A DNA stretch of 53,809 bases from Deltaproteobacteria bacterium. Lineage in GTDB: Bacteria > Desulfobacterota > Deferrisomatia > Deferrisomatales > BM512. A program made the translations under genes and the position numbers. Below, one piece after another: positions 34,131-42,961 of the stretch (position 1 is the stretch's first letter; each line of letters begins with the position of its first letter). The stretch spans positions 1 through 53,809 of the forward strand of contig JAUVAU010000007.1 of assembly GCA_030591565.1 (NCBI GenBank), written 5' to 3'. The notes under the pieces are model-generated. The model was not told the DNA's origin, made no database searches, and saw only the letters and a list, made by a program, of their open reading frames with translations.

Positions 34131-34296
34131 TGCGATCAGCAGGTAGTGAGATTAACAGAATAGCCGTAAAAGGTCATCATAAGGTCGCCATCGGCGGGGT
34201 ATCTTTTTGCTTAAATCCCACCAGCCGGTAAACTGTGAAGTAGAGGCAGGACAAGTTGACAAAACCTCCAGGAAGTCCACCCAGGGGAGTTTCAGG

Positions 34297-36693
34297 ATGA
34301 GCAGACAATTAGCGCCGGAAAAGCTGCGCAGGAAGATAGACCCCGAACTCTTCGAGTTCGAGTCCACAAGCGACATCCCGCCGCTGAGAAAACCGCTTGG
34401 GCAGCAGCGCGCCATGAAGGCGATCCATTTCGGCCTGGAGGTGGAGAGCCAGGGGTACAACCTTTTCGTCCTCGGCCCGCCAGGCGCCGGGAAGCACTCC
34501 ACGACCACCGCGATCCTCGAAGACCTCGCAAAAAGTGGACAGGTGCCGCCCGACTGGGTGTACGTCTACAACTTCGCCAACCCGGCGGTCCCCCTGGCGA
34601 TCGAGCTGAATGCAGGACTGGGAGAGAAGTTTCGCGATGATATCGCCACCCTTGTGGAGCAGCTGAAATCAGAGATCCCCAAGGCGTTCGGTGATGAACT
34701 GTACTCCAAGGAAAAGTCGGACCTCCTGAGCGCCGGCCATGATGAGAAGACTGTCATCTTCACTGAACTGGAAGAGCTGGCCACCGACCACAACTTCCTG
34801 GTGCAGCGCACCGCAGATGGTCTTTCGCTCATCTACACCCATGACGGCGAGCCCCTTTCACCCGACAATTTTGAAAAACTGGACGAAAAGGAACAGCAAA
34901 AAATACAGGGATCGCGCGACGTGCTCCAGGACAAGCTGCGCGAAACGGTACGTCAGCTAAAGAGGGTGGATAAGGAGACGAAAGACGCGGTCACCGCGCT
35001 GGATGGCAGGGTCGGCCTGGCCGCCGTGGGCCATGAAATCGAGGTGTTGGAAGAAAAATACAACAACCGCGCTCGCGTGGTGGAGTTTCTCGTGGGGCTA
35101 AAGACCGACATCCTCGCCAATATAGAAAAGTTCAGGACCGATGGACACGATAGCAAGTATAGCCCCCTGCCCTTCATGCCCGCTCCCGAGGGACCGGACG
35201 AGGTGCTAAAACGCTACATTGTCAACTTATTCGTGAACAACAAGAAGCTGAAGACCGCCCCGGTGGTCTTCGAGTCCAACCCCTCTTTTCACAACCTGCT
35301 TGGCCGCATTGAGCACACGATGCAGTACGGCGCGTTCGTCACCGACTACACGATGCTCAAAGCCGGAGCTTTTCACCGGGCCAACGGCGGCTATCTGGTC
35401 CTGAACGCCCGCGAGGTACTGCTAAACCCCTTCGCCTACGAGGCTATGAAGAGGGTTCTAAAAGATCAGCAGATCAACATGGAGGAGGTCGGCGAGCAGT
35501 ACAGGGTGGTGGCGACAGCCAGCCTCAAACCCGAGCCGATCCCTTCGCACGTCAAGGTGATCCTGCTGGGCACCCCCTGGCTCTACTACCTTCTCCAAAC
35601 ATATGACGAGGACTTCCACAAGCTCTTCAAGGTGAAGGGCGAGTTCGCCCTCGACATGGATTGCGACCAGGAAGGGATGATGAGCTACGCCTTCCTGATC
35701 GCCAGCCAGTGCGCCAGGGAGGGGCTCACCCCCTTTGGACGCGACGCCGTGGCAAGGATAGTGGAGCATGGGCTACGCATGGCCGAGAGCAAGGAGAAGC
35801 TCTCCACCGGCTTTCTCGGGATAACGGACCTAGTACGCGAAGCCCACTACTGGGCCAAGAAGGAGAGCCTGCAACTGGTGGAGCCACGACACATACAGCA
35901 AGCGATTGATGAAAACATCTATCGCAACGACTATGTGGAGGAGCGCCTCGCCCAGATGATCGAGGATGGCACGATCCTGATCGACCTGGAGGGCGAGGTG
36001 GACGGACAGATCAACGGGCTGGCGGTCTACGGCATGGGCGACTACGCCTTTGGCAAGCCCTCAAGGGTCACCGCCCGCGTCTACATGGGCAAGGAGGGCG
36101 TCTCCAATATCGACCGCGAATCCGATCTGGGCGGCCCCATCCACAACAAGGGCGCAATGATCCTGCAAGGGTTCTTCGGCGCCAGATACGCCCAGAAAGT
36201 GCCCATAACCTTTGGGGCCACCATCTGCTTTGAGCAGTCCTACGGCGGCATCGAGGGCGACAGCGCCTCTTCGGTAGAGCTCTTCGCCCTCATCTCCGCC
36301 ATAGCCGCAGTCCCCATAAAGCAAAACTTCGCCGTGACCGGCTCGGTTAACCAGATGGGGCAGATACAGGCAGTGGGCGGCATCAACCTGAAAATTGAAG
36401 GATTTTTCAAAACTTGTAAAATGAACGGGCTTACCGGCGACCAGGGGGTCATAATACCCGAGTCAAACGTGAAGAATCTCATGCTGAGAGAAGAGGTGGT
36501 AAAGGCCGTGGAGGATGGCCTCTTCAATATTTATCCCATTTCAACGGTCGATGAAGGCATGGAACTATTGACAGGGAAGACCGCGGGAAGAGAGGATGTC
36601 TACGGCGACTACCCGGCAGGAACGATAAATGCGAAAGTCGTCGCACGCCTTGAGCGATTCACCCGCCAGTGGCGACAACTGCATATTGAATGA
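34297..36693 (+). CDS. ATP-dependent Lon-like protease (LonB/COG1067)
   Basis: A 798-residue soluble AAA+ serine protease. Walker A is GPPGAGKHST (about 54-63). A coiled-coil insertion spans about 160-290, and the second part of the AAA module includes FHRANGGYLVLNAREVL. The C-terminal Lon protease domain has GDSASSVELFALISAIAAVPIKQ, giving the catalytic Ser and Lys. This architecture matches the bacterial LonB/LonC-like group rather than classical Lon. ATG 34297 has GGGGAG seven bases upstream; longer starts at 34207 lack one. It is divergent from the FAD oxidoreductase and followed by a type I repeat. Confidence 0.93.
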   Translation: MSRQLAPEKLRRKIDPELFEFESTSDIPPLRKPLGQQRAMKAIHFGLEVESQGYNLFVLGPPGAGKHSTTTAILEDLAKSGQVPPDWVYVYNFANPAVPLAIELNAGLGEKFRDDIATLVEQLKSEIPKAFGDELYSKEKSDLLSAGHDEKTVIFTELEELATDHNFLVQRTADGLSLIYTHDGEPLSPDNFEKLDEKEQQKIQGSRDVLQDKLRETVRQLKRVDKETKDAVTALDGRVGLAAVGHEIEVLEEKYNNRARVVEFLVGLKTDILANIEKFRTDGHDSKYSPLPFMPAPEGPDEVLKRYIVNLFVNNKKLKTAPVVFESNPSFHNLLGRIEHTMQYGAFVTDYTMLKAGAFHRANGGYLVLNAREVLLNPFAYEAMKRVLKDQQINMEEVGEQYRVVATASLKPEPIPSHVKVILLGTPWLYYLLQTYDEDFHKLFKVKGEFALDMDCDQEGMMSYAFLIASQCAREGLTPFGRDAVARIVEHGLRMAESKEKLSTGFLGITDLVREAHYWAKKESLQLVEPRHIQQAIDENIYRNDYVEERLAQMIEDGTILIDLEGEVDGQINGLAVYGMGDYAFGKPSRVTARVYMGKEGVSNIDRESDLGGPIHNKGAMILQGFFGARYAQKVPITFGATICFEQSYGGIEGDSASSVELFALISAIAAVPIKQNFAVTGSVNQMGQIQAVGGINLKIEGFFKTCKMNGLTGDQGVIIPESNVKNLMLREEVVKAVEDGLFNIYPISTVDEGMELLTGKTAGREDVYGDYPAGTINAKVVARLERFTRQWRQLHIE

Positions 36694-36702
36694 ACAATTG
36701 CA

Positions 36703-36955
36703 CTAGGAGGCTCTGACGAAAAACTCTCCCGAAGCGGGGGGGGTAACACTAAACCGGGCTAAACCGGAGATTTTAGCCGATGTTGGGCAGACCTCCAACT
36801 AAGCCGACGATAAACCGGAAACCCCGAAGATCATTCGAGGGCTAGGAAGGGAAGAAAAATGACCGCAGGCATACCGAGTAAGTATTTCGAGGATCATTTT
36901 TCGCCCCTGACAACGTCAATCGGAGGATATCCGGGGTTTTTCAACAAGCTTCTAG
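36703..36955 (+). repeat. Type I structured repeat, copy C
   Basis: A full-length copy running from CTAGGAGGCTCTGACGAAAAAC to TTTTTCAACAAGCTTCTAG. Both ends carry CTAG and the ends are inverted repeats of each other (CTAGGAGGCT against CTAGAAGCTT, then TTGAAAAAC at the right end). The GAAAAATGA/TCATTTTTC hairpin and AAACCCCG/CGGGGTTT outer pairing are kept. It starts 9 bp after the Lon-like stop and ends 17 bp before the cytochrome ATG. Confidence 0.92.
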
Positions 36956-36972
36956 GGAATGGAAAAAGGTAA

Positions 36973-37236
36973 ATGAGCAAATTTTGGAAACACGGCCTGT
37001 TTATAATCGTGGGAGGGGCGGTTCTCATAACCCTCTTGAACGCTCCGGAGATGACCACGCCGCGCACGCCCGACAATGAAACACATGTGAACCCCAAAAT
37101 ATATGACGGGTGCCCAACCTGCCACATGCCGGGCGGCGAAGGCCCTGAAGTGATAGCGGATCACATAAATAAAGAGGGTAAGCTGCGCGGCGACCACGTC
37201 AAATGTTACATGTGTCACAAACCGGTGCGGAAATAG
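36973..37236 (+). CDS. Small diheme c-type cytochrome, membrane-anchored or secreted
   Basis: An 87-residue protein with an N-terminal hydrophobic segment (about 8-23) serving as signal or anchor, and two CxxCH heme sites, CPTCH at 47 and CYMCH at 78. Histidines 38, 64 and 75 could act as distal ligands. The ribosome site AAAAAGG precedes the ATG by a few bases. The gene is alone: a type I repeat precedes it and two type II repeats follow. The redox partner is unknown. Confidence 0.85.
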   Translation: MSKFWKHGLFIIVGGAVLITLLNAPEMTTPRTPDNETHVNPKIYDGCPTCHMPGGEGPEVIADHINKEGKLRGDHVKCYMCHKPVRK

Positions 37237-37292
37237 CAGTCAAGCGGCTGCAATCGTAGCTGTCTGTCTATCTGCCCAGCTACTCAGCCTGA

Positions 37293-37510
37293 CTGATCGC
37301 TGACAAGGGTTGGATTTTCTTCGAGACAAGTTTTCCGGACAGAAAATCTGGATGCGCATTAGCGCACCTTCAGGCGAGGCCCCGGGAGGGGCCGAGTCAA
37401 CGAGGAAGGTGATAAGAAATGACCGGAGGAATACTTGCCATATTTCGAGGATCATTTCTTAGCCTGACGAAGTCAATCGGAGTAAATGTCAGGCTTTGTC
37501 AACAGCTTGG
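37293..37510 (+). repeat. Type II structured repeat, copy 1
   Basis: A 218-bp unit starting CTGATCGCTGACAAGGG. It contains a GGCCCC-GGGA-GGGGCC hairpin and a 10-bp perfect hairpin TAAGAAATGA (37413-37422) with TCATTTCTTA (37452-37461), and closes with TCAATCGGAGTAAATGTCAGGCTTTGTCAAC... The layout matches the type I repeats. Confidence 0.9.
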
Positions 37511-37726
37511 CTGATCGCTGACAAGGGTTGGATTTTCTTCGAGACAAGTTTTCAGGACAGAAAACCTGGATGCGCATTAGCGCACCTTTAGGCGAGGCCC
37601 CGGGAGGGGCCGAGTCAACGAGGAAGGTGATAAGAAATGACCGGAGGAATACTTGTCGTATTTCGAGGATCATTTCTTAACCTGACGAAGTCAATCGGAG
37701 TAAATGTCAGGCTTTGTCAGCGATCT
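37511..37726 (+). repeat. Type II structured repeat, copy 2
   Basis: Direct tandem duplicate of copy 1 with only a handful of differences. Its hairpin arms are at 37631-37640 and 37670-37679. The right end TTTGTCAGCGATC is the inverted repeat of the left GATCGCTGACAA. It ends about 6 bp from the stop of the convergent small membrane protein. Confidence 0.9.
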
Positions 37727-37732
37727 AAGAGG

Positions 37733-37990
37733 TTAATCGGGACCGTTTGTCGCGCTTCGTATCAAGTAGAGGCTAACCGACACTATCACCACCGAGAGGG
37801 TTATGGCCCCGGCGTAGGCCAGGGTCGGAATACCCAATCCCAGGAAGTTCTCCACACTCCAGGACAGAGCGGTAAGGCCGGTGATGCACGGGATCACAAT
37901 GGAGAGAATCCATTTGATCGTGGACTGATTACCGGCGGAAGCTCCCTCGGACTCCCGACTCTCCCCTGTTTCTTTTCGCTGGTCACTCAC
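37733..37990 (-). CDS. Small membrane protein of the HD/HEAT operon
   Basis: An 85-residue protein of unknown function. A charged N-terminal tail of about 26 residues is followed by two hydrophobic helices, about 27-46 and 53-78, and a short polar end. The GTG start at 37990 overlaps the end of the HD-GYP-like gene by 8 bp and has GGAGGG upstream in that gene, so it is translationally coupled; a longer TTG/ATG start near 38026 has no better support. A link to the signalling pair upstream is inferred from coupling only. Confidence 0.65.
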   Translation of the reverse strand: MSDQRKETGESRESEGASAGNQSTIKWILSIVIPCITGLTALSWSVENFLGLGIPTLAYAGAITLSVVIVSVSLYLIRSATNGPD

Positions 37991-39281
37991 TGGCAACACC
38001 CTCCCCTTCCGGTTTGTCATCCTCAATTTTTACCACCGAGGGCGAATCGGGCATGGATAGATCAAGTATCTCCATCCCTTCGGTCTCAATCAGCGGCTCC
38101 AAAACATCATACTCGCCATTGGCGATGACCTGGCCCCTTCTGTCATCATCGAGCACGACCCAGCTGCCCGGCTTCAGCACATCCACCATCTTGATCATCA
38201 TAGAGGTGAACACCCTGTGCAGCCTGCCTTTGTTTGCTTCAGCGATAAGAATTGAAGCCGCCCCGGCAGGTGTGAACGGGTTGGTCTGGTAGGGTCGCAC
38301 AGTACGTATGGCGTCATAGGTGTCGGCCACCGCCACAAGCAGGCTCGCCGGATGGGGCCTGTACTTGACGGGCAGCTTGGGATAGCCGGAACAGTCGGCC
38401 CGCATATGGTGCTCAAAGGCTATCACGGGCACCAGGGGCGGCGTATCGCCGGGTGCGCTCAATATCTTCGCGCTGCCCTCGACCGGGTGGCGGTCCATCA
38501 CGGCGCGCTCATCCGCGTCCAGCTTCCCCCGCTTGTTGAGAATCTCTTCAGGGACTTTCTCTTTTCCCAAATCATGGCAAAGCGCACCCATGGAGATGTG
38601 GTCCACTATATTGTCGGGGGCTTGAATGCCGCGCGCCATCGCCAGCGAGAGCATCGAGACATTCAGCGCGTGGGTGAAGGTGTATTCGTCGAAATCCTTC
38701 AACTCGGAAATTGCGCCGAACAGCTCATCGCCGGACACGAGGTGCTCGGAGAGCATCTTCACCACGTCGTGAGCCCTAATCCAGGCGCCCTTCTTTGCGT
38801 TTTTTACGTCGAATATCATCTCCTGGACCATCGGCGCGAGGCTGAGGTAGCCGGCCCCCTCCATCGCCATTTTTAGCCGTTCATCCTCCTCGTCATCCAT
38901 ATTCAGGCTGCCGGCGGCAAAACCCTGGCGTCTGTAGGGTCCGGCCTCTTTGCTCCTGACCCGCTCAAGGATATCCAGGAGACCTTCGGTCCCCAGCGCC
39001 GGGTCAAAGCGCAAGCTCTCCCAGCGCACCTCGGCAAAGGCGTCCAGGAGCCGCTCAAGCGGTGAAGAGATCACAGTGACCACTTTGTCGTCGATCAGCA
39101 GGGAATCACCCATATTGGTGACCCTGATCTGCTCGCCCCTGCTTTCGAGCGAGTGGCACGCCCTTTTAGCCGCGGACTCGACGTAGACGTTGCCGGCCGG
39201 ATACATCCTGTGCGACTGGAAGAGGCGCGCCAGATCGGAGAGGAATTTCTCGGAATCGGTGACCTTCCTGAGTCCGCTCAC
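37983..39281 (-). CDS. HD-GYP-like domain protein
   Basis: A 432-residue soluble protein. Residues about 10-110 form an uncharacterised N-terminal domain that also begins the HEAT protein encoded just upstream (both have a YPxxN/H segment near residue 30). A C-terminal HD-type phosphohydrolase domain (about 170-345) shows HALNVS (204-209), CHDLGK with HD at 236-237, DRHP, HH at 291-292 and CSGYP. Canonical c-di-GMP phosphodiesterases read HHExxDGSGYP, so the GYP loop is altered here. It might hydrolyse a cyclic dinucleotide or have become a sensor. The GTG start overlaps the HEAT gene stop (GTGA). Confidence 0.8.
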   Translation of the reverse strand: MSGLRKVTDSEKFLSDLARLFQSHRMYPAGNVYVESAAKRACHSLESRGEQIRVTNMGDSLLIDDKVVTVISSPLERLLDAFAEVRWESLRFDPALGTEGLLDILERVRSKEAGPYRRQGFAAGSLNMDDEEDERLKMAMEGAGYLSLAPMVQEMIFDVKNAKKGAWIRAHDVVKMLSEHLVSGDELFGAISELKDFDEYTFTHALNVSMLSLAMARGIQAPDNIVDHISMGALCHDLGKEKVPEEILNKRGKLDADERAVMDRHPVEGSAKILSAPGDTPPLVPVIAFEHHMRADCSGYPKLPVKYRPHPASLLVAVADTYDAIRTVRPYQTNPFTPAGAASILIAEANKGRLHRVFTSMMIKMVDVLKPGSWVVLDDDRRGQVIANGEYDVLEPLIETEGMEILDLSMPDSPSVVKIEDDKPEGEGVASE

Positions 39282-41071
39282 TTTAGTTCCATCCTTTTGG
39301 CGTAGGACTTGGCCACCTTGCGCTCACCGGGCAAGTTCTCCATATTCGTAGAGAAATCAATCAGTACATCTCGCGCACTCTTGCCAAGCTGGCCCAAACT
39401 TTTCAGCGCCTCTTTTCGTACCCTGTCGTTCTCGTGGTCGAGAAGGGATTTGAGAAATGGGGTCGCCCTTATGTCCTTCAAGCCGCCAAGGACTATCGCC
39501 ATGTTTCGTATCAGGTACCAGGGTCCGGTTCGGGCCCGCTGGACAAGCTGGGGGAGGACCTCGCTGGTCATGTTGGAGAGTATATCGACGATCAGCTTGC
39601 GCCCGGAGATGCGCTCCTCCTCATGGAGGCGCTTGACCAGGAAATCCAGCACCAGCTGCTGGTTCCTGCGGGCCAGCAGTATCAGCCGCTTCCTCACATC
39701 CTTGGAGAGATCCTTTGACTCGTCGATCAGCTGATTGAACACTTTTTCAAAAAGGGGCAACTGCTGTTTAATATCTTCGGGGACGGTTTGTTCAAGCATC
39801 TCGATAAAATCCATCATGCCCACGCCGTCCAATTCATCCAGGCGGCTGTCGATCCGCTTTTGCAGCAGCCCATCGGCGCCTTCGACTTTTTCCAGCTTCA
39901 AGCCGGCGAAGATGCGGTCCACGTGTACCTGCGGGTCCTGAAAAAATCCAAACGCGAGACCAGTGCCGGCGGAACCGGTGAGTTTGGAGGCCATGCGGTC
40001 GAGGGTCTCCCTGTAGCCCTCGCCCATGTACTCGTCTTCGTCGATGTTGAGCAAGAAGGATTCGAGCCACTCCCACACCTCCGAGGCGTAACCCATCTTT
40101 TCGCCGGAGCCCTTCCATTCGTGTATAAGCCCGGTCAGCCCCATCATGGACTCGGGGGGCACGAACTTGTCCACGAACTTGGCGACGCGCGCCTCCTTAC
40201 CCTCTCCCATGTCCACCAATCCGCCCAGTACGCCCACCAGCTTGTCGCCATCCACGTAGCGCATGAGCGCTTGCAGGGATTGCTCGGTCGGGGTGTCGCT
40301 GCTGATCAACACGTCGACCATGCGGGCCAGGTTGTTCGAGTCCAGTCCCTTGCCCATATTGGCGAGCCGCTGGCCGATCTTGTCCCGGACCGGCGCGGAG
40401 ACGGTGTGCAGAGAGCGGTCCATCATCCCTCCCAGCGCCACCAGGGTGTCCACAAACTGTTCGCGTAGCTCTGCATCGTCGGATTCGAAGTTCTTCCAGA
40501 ACTCCTCGGAAGAGAGGGCCTCGCCCACCTTCTTGGGGTTACCGGCGGCCTCCTGGAGCCACCGCCATATCCGCTCGCGCCGCTCCTTGTTATCGCCGCC
40601 GCCAGAGGGCCCTTCGTCAAGCTGCATGCGGCTGTGCAGTGCGTTCAGGTCAAGGTGTGTGACGATAATGTTCTCGACACCCAGCTCTTCGAGCTTTTGT
40701 GGGATCGCCTCGCCCTCCAGCTTTTTATCCCCGAGGGTAATGGCGAAACTGTATATTTCGTCATCCTCCATCCCCTTTCGCCAATGAATTCTGGCAATTT
40801 TTTTATTGTGGAGATAACGGGCGAGCATGGCGACGCGGGTGTTTTTACCGCCGTGGAAAGTGCCGTTGACGACCAACTGGGAAGCGGTTACGCCCAGGAC
40901 AAGCCCCTTGGGGCCCGACTGGGCAGCCCAGTCGGCGAGGCGCTCCATCAGGCTCGTCACGTGGGGGTGGTTTCGTGGATAGACCCCGACCGTGCGGCTC
41001 AAGAGCATGATATCCCTTGCCAGCTCTTCCAGGACCTTTTCGTCCTGCCCAATGTCAAATTCGAGGCTCAC
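39278..41071 (-). CDS. HEAT-repeat protein
   Basis: A 597-residue soluble, almost all-helical protein. Residues about 10-140 form the same type of N-terminal domain as the HD-GYP-like protein (SRTVGVYPRNHPHVTSLMERL, TASQLVVNGTFHG). The rest is a long helical solenoid with HEAT-like repeats, clearest at the end (RARTGPWYLIRNMAIVLGGLKDIRATPFLKSLLDHENDRVRKEALKSLGQL). It is likely a scaffold or partner for the HD protein, given the 4-bp coupling and shared domain. GTG 41071 follows GGAGATG. The recR stop lies 20 bp upstream. Confidence 0.75.
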   Translation of the reverse strand: MSLEFDIGQDEKVLEELARDIMLLSRTVGVYPRNHPHVTSLMERLADWAAQSGPKGLVLGVTASQLVVNGTFHGGKNTRVAMLARYLHNKKIARIHWRKGMEDDEIYSFAITLGDKKLEGEAIPQKLEELGVENIIVTHLDLNALHSRMQLDEGPSGGGDNKERRERIWRWLQEAAGNPKKVGEALSSEEFWKNFESDDAELREQFVDTLVALGGMMDRSLHTVSAPVRDKIGQRLANMGKGLDSNNLARMVDVLISSDTPTEQSLQALMRYVDGDKLVGVLGGLVDMGEGKEARVAKFVDKFVPPESMMGLTGLIHEWKGSGEKMGYASEVWEWLESFLLNIDEDEYMGEGYRETLDRMASKLTGSAGTGLAFGFFQDPQVHVDRIFAGLKLEKVEGADGLLQKRIDSRLDELDGVGMMDFIEMLEQTVPEDIKQQLPLFEKVFNQLIDESKDLSKDVRKRLILLARRNQQLVLDFLVKRLHEEERISGRKLIVDILSNMTSEVLPQLVQRARTGPWYLIRNMAIVLGGLKDIRATPFLKSLLDHENDRVRKEALKSLGQLGKSARDVLIDFSTNMENLPGERKVAKSYAKRMELK

Positions 41072-41091
41072 AGATCAAACATCTCCAGTTC

Positions 41092-41685
41092 TTAGTACTT
41101 CATGCGGCCTTCAAAGGCCCTGCCCAGGGTAAGCGCATCGGAGTATTCCAGATCCCCACCCATGGGGATGCCCCTGGCGATACGGGTAATCTCCACATCA
41201 TATGGCTCCAGCGCACGCTTGAGATAGAGCGCGGTGGCCTCCCCCTCCACGTTGGGATTGGTCGCGACGACAACCTCTTTGACCCCTTCCCCTTCAATCC
41301 TTTTCAACAACTCGGCGATGCGAAGATCACCGGGACCGACCCCCTCCATCGGAGAGACTCTTCCGCCCAGCACATGGTATATGCCGTAAAACTGGCGCGC
41401 ACGCTCAATGGCCATGAGGCTGGCCTGATCTTCCACGACGCAGATAACCGACGAATCCCGCTTTGGCGACGCGCAGATGGCGCAAACCTCCTCCTCGGTC
41501 ATCTGAAAACATCGCGAGCAGGGTCGTATGCGCTGCTTGATCTCCACCAGCGCATCGGCCAACGCCTGGGCCTGGGGCTGGGGCGATTCGAGCACATGCA
41601 TCACCAGCCTGAAGGCGGTTTTCTCACCCACGCCGGGCAGCCGTTGAAACTCTTTGATGAGTTGTCTGATCGGTCCTGCTATCAT
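41092..41685 (-). CDS. recR: Recombination protein RecR
   Basis: A 197-residue member of the RecFOR pathway that loads RecA at gaps. It has a helix-hairpin-helix (LPGVGEKTAFRLVMH), a four-cysteine zinc site (C56, C59, C68, C71), a Toprim domain (ICVVEDQASLMAIE...) and the C-terminal ARGIPMGGDLEYSDALTLGRAF. Length is normal. It heads the operon with the HEAT, HD-GYP-like and small membrane proteins. The usual partner genes dnaX and the YbaB-type gene are not beside it. Confidence 0.97.
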   Translation of the reverse strand: MIAGPIRQLIKEFQRLPGVGEKTAFRLVMHVLESPQPQAQALADALVEIKQRIRPCSRCFQMTEEEVCAICASPKRDSSVICVVEDQASLMAIERARQFYGIYHVLGGRVSPMEGVGPGDLRIAELLKRIEGEGVKEVVVATNPNVEGEATALYLKRALEPYDVEITRIARGIPMGGDLEYSDALTLGRAFEGRMKY

Positions 41686-41794
41686 TGCTATACGTTATCC
41701 GTCAGTCGCTGTTTAGTCGCATCCCTTAACGATACAATAGCCGCTGGCGAAGATAAATAACAAACAGCTTGAAGATAGGGTGAGGTTGCAGCCT

Positions 41795-42961
41795 ATGCGG
41801 AGTGATCTATCTGTTTTAATTGCAGAAACAATAAAAAACAGCGGGCCGATTGATTTTGAGAAATTCATGGACCTCGCCCTCTACCACCCCCGGCATGGGT
41901 TCTACACCTGCGGACAAGTGAGGATTGGCGGTGACCAGCCCGACTTTACTACCTCGGCCCACATCTCAAAATTATTCGGGGCCACCCTGGCCCGCCTCGT
42001 CGTCAAGGCTGACCGGGCGCTGGGGAGCCCCGACCCCTTCCATCTGATTGAAGGTGGCCCCGGCGAAGGCAAGCTGGCGCTGGATATGCTCGACACCATT
42101 AAAAGCGATCACCCCGACCTCTATTCCCGGCTGGTCTACGTGCCGGACGAGATAAGCGAAGTATTGTCCACGCGCCGCGATGAACTCCTCGCGGACCACG
42201 CGCAGGTCGTTTACCGTAAAAACGGGCAGGAAAGAGGGCAGCAAAGCGGGCAGGAAAGCGGGCCCCTGCCCTCCCGACCGGTTGAAGGATTATACCTCTC
42301 CAACGAGCTGGTGGACGCCTTCCCTGTGCATATCGTGGAGGTTGATGAGGGGAAGCTCAGCGAGCTCTTCATAGCTTCGGAGGGTGACAAGCTGATTGAA
42401 GAGCTGCGCCCGCTGGATAACGATGAGGTAAGGAAAGCCATTGAAAATAGCGGTCTCGCGCTGGCGGGCAGCTGGAGGATGGAGGTCAATCTGCATATCA
42501 ACCAATGGCTCCACCGGGTCGGCGCGCTCCTCTCCCGTGGGTTTCTGGTCACTATTGATTACGGCGACCCCGTGGAGAAGCTCTATGGCCCCCAGCGTCC
42601 CGAGGGCACGATAAGGGGATTTCGCGCAGACCGCTTTGCCGGGGGAGTGCTCGAACTTCCCGGCGAGACCGACATAACAGCCTCGGTGGATTTCTCAACC
42701 CTTATTACGCAAGGCGAGGTGGAAGGGTTTGGAGAGCACACGCTGATGAATCAGCGAAACCTCCTCTTCACGCTTGGTATAACCGAGGAATATGAAAAAC
42801 TGGAAGCCGGTATGGGGAGCGAAACCGAGAAGATTCAACTGAGGCAGCAGCTATGGCCGCTCATTTTTTCAGGGACCGGGATGGGCGACACCTTCAAGGC
42901 GCTGGTGCAAGCGAAGGGAGCCACGCTGGAAGCTCTTGACCTGAAACCACCGCTGTTATAG
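41795..42961 (+). CDS. SAM-dependent methyltransferase, MidA/NDUFAF7 family
   Basis: A 388-residue predicted protein-arginine methyltransferase-like enzyme. Seen are FEKFMDLALYHPRHGFYT, the SAM loop LIEGGPGEGKLALDML, LSNELVDAFPVHIVE and the DYGDP motif. Human NDUFAF7 methylates an arginine in complex I; bacterial targets are unproven. An insert with a short GQESG-type repeat follows the YRKNG segment (about residue 145-158). ATG 41795 has GAGG nine bases upstream; GTG 41780 is possible. Its stop overlaps the convergent acyltransferase stop by 6 bp. Confidence 0.85.
   Translation: MRSDLSVLIAETIKNSGPIDFEKFMDLALYHPRHGFYTCGQVRIGGDQPDFTTSAHISKLFGATLARLVVKADRALGSPDPFHLIEGGPGEGKLALDMLDTIKSDHPDLYSRLVYVPDEISEVLSTRRDELLADHAQVVYRKNGQERGQQSGQESGPLPSRPVEGLYLSNELVDAFPVHIVEVDEGKLSELFIASEGDKLIEELRPLDNDEVRKAIENSGLALAGSWRMEVNLHINQWLHRVGALLSRGFLVTIDYGDPVEKLYGPQRPEGTIRGFRADRFAGGVLELPGETDITASVDFSTLITQGEVEGFGEHTLMNQRNLLFTLGITEEYEKLEAGMGSETEKIQLRQQLWPLIFSGTGMGDTFKALVQAKGATLEALDLKPPLL

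Noticed and set aside
37293-37726. CRISPR array
   Set aside because: Two long direct repeats without spacers or cas genes; the unit is 218 bp with internal hairpins.
37637-38128. Open frame starting in type II copy 2 and running over the small membrane protein gene
   Set aside because: It begins inside a structured repeat and continues antisense to better-supported genes.
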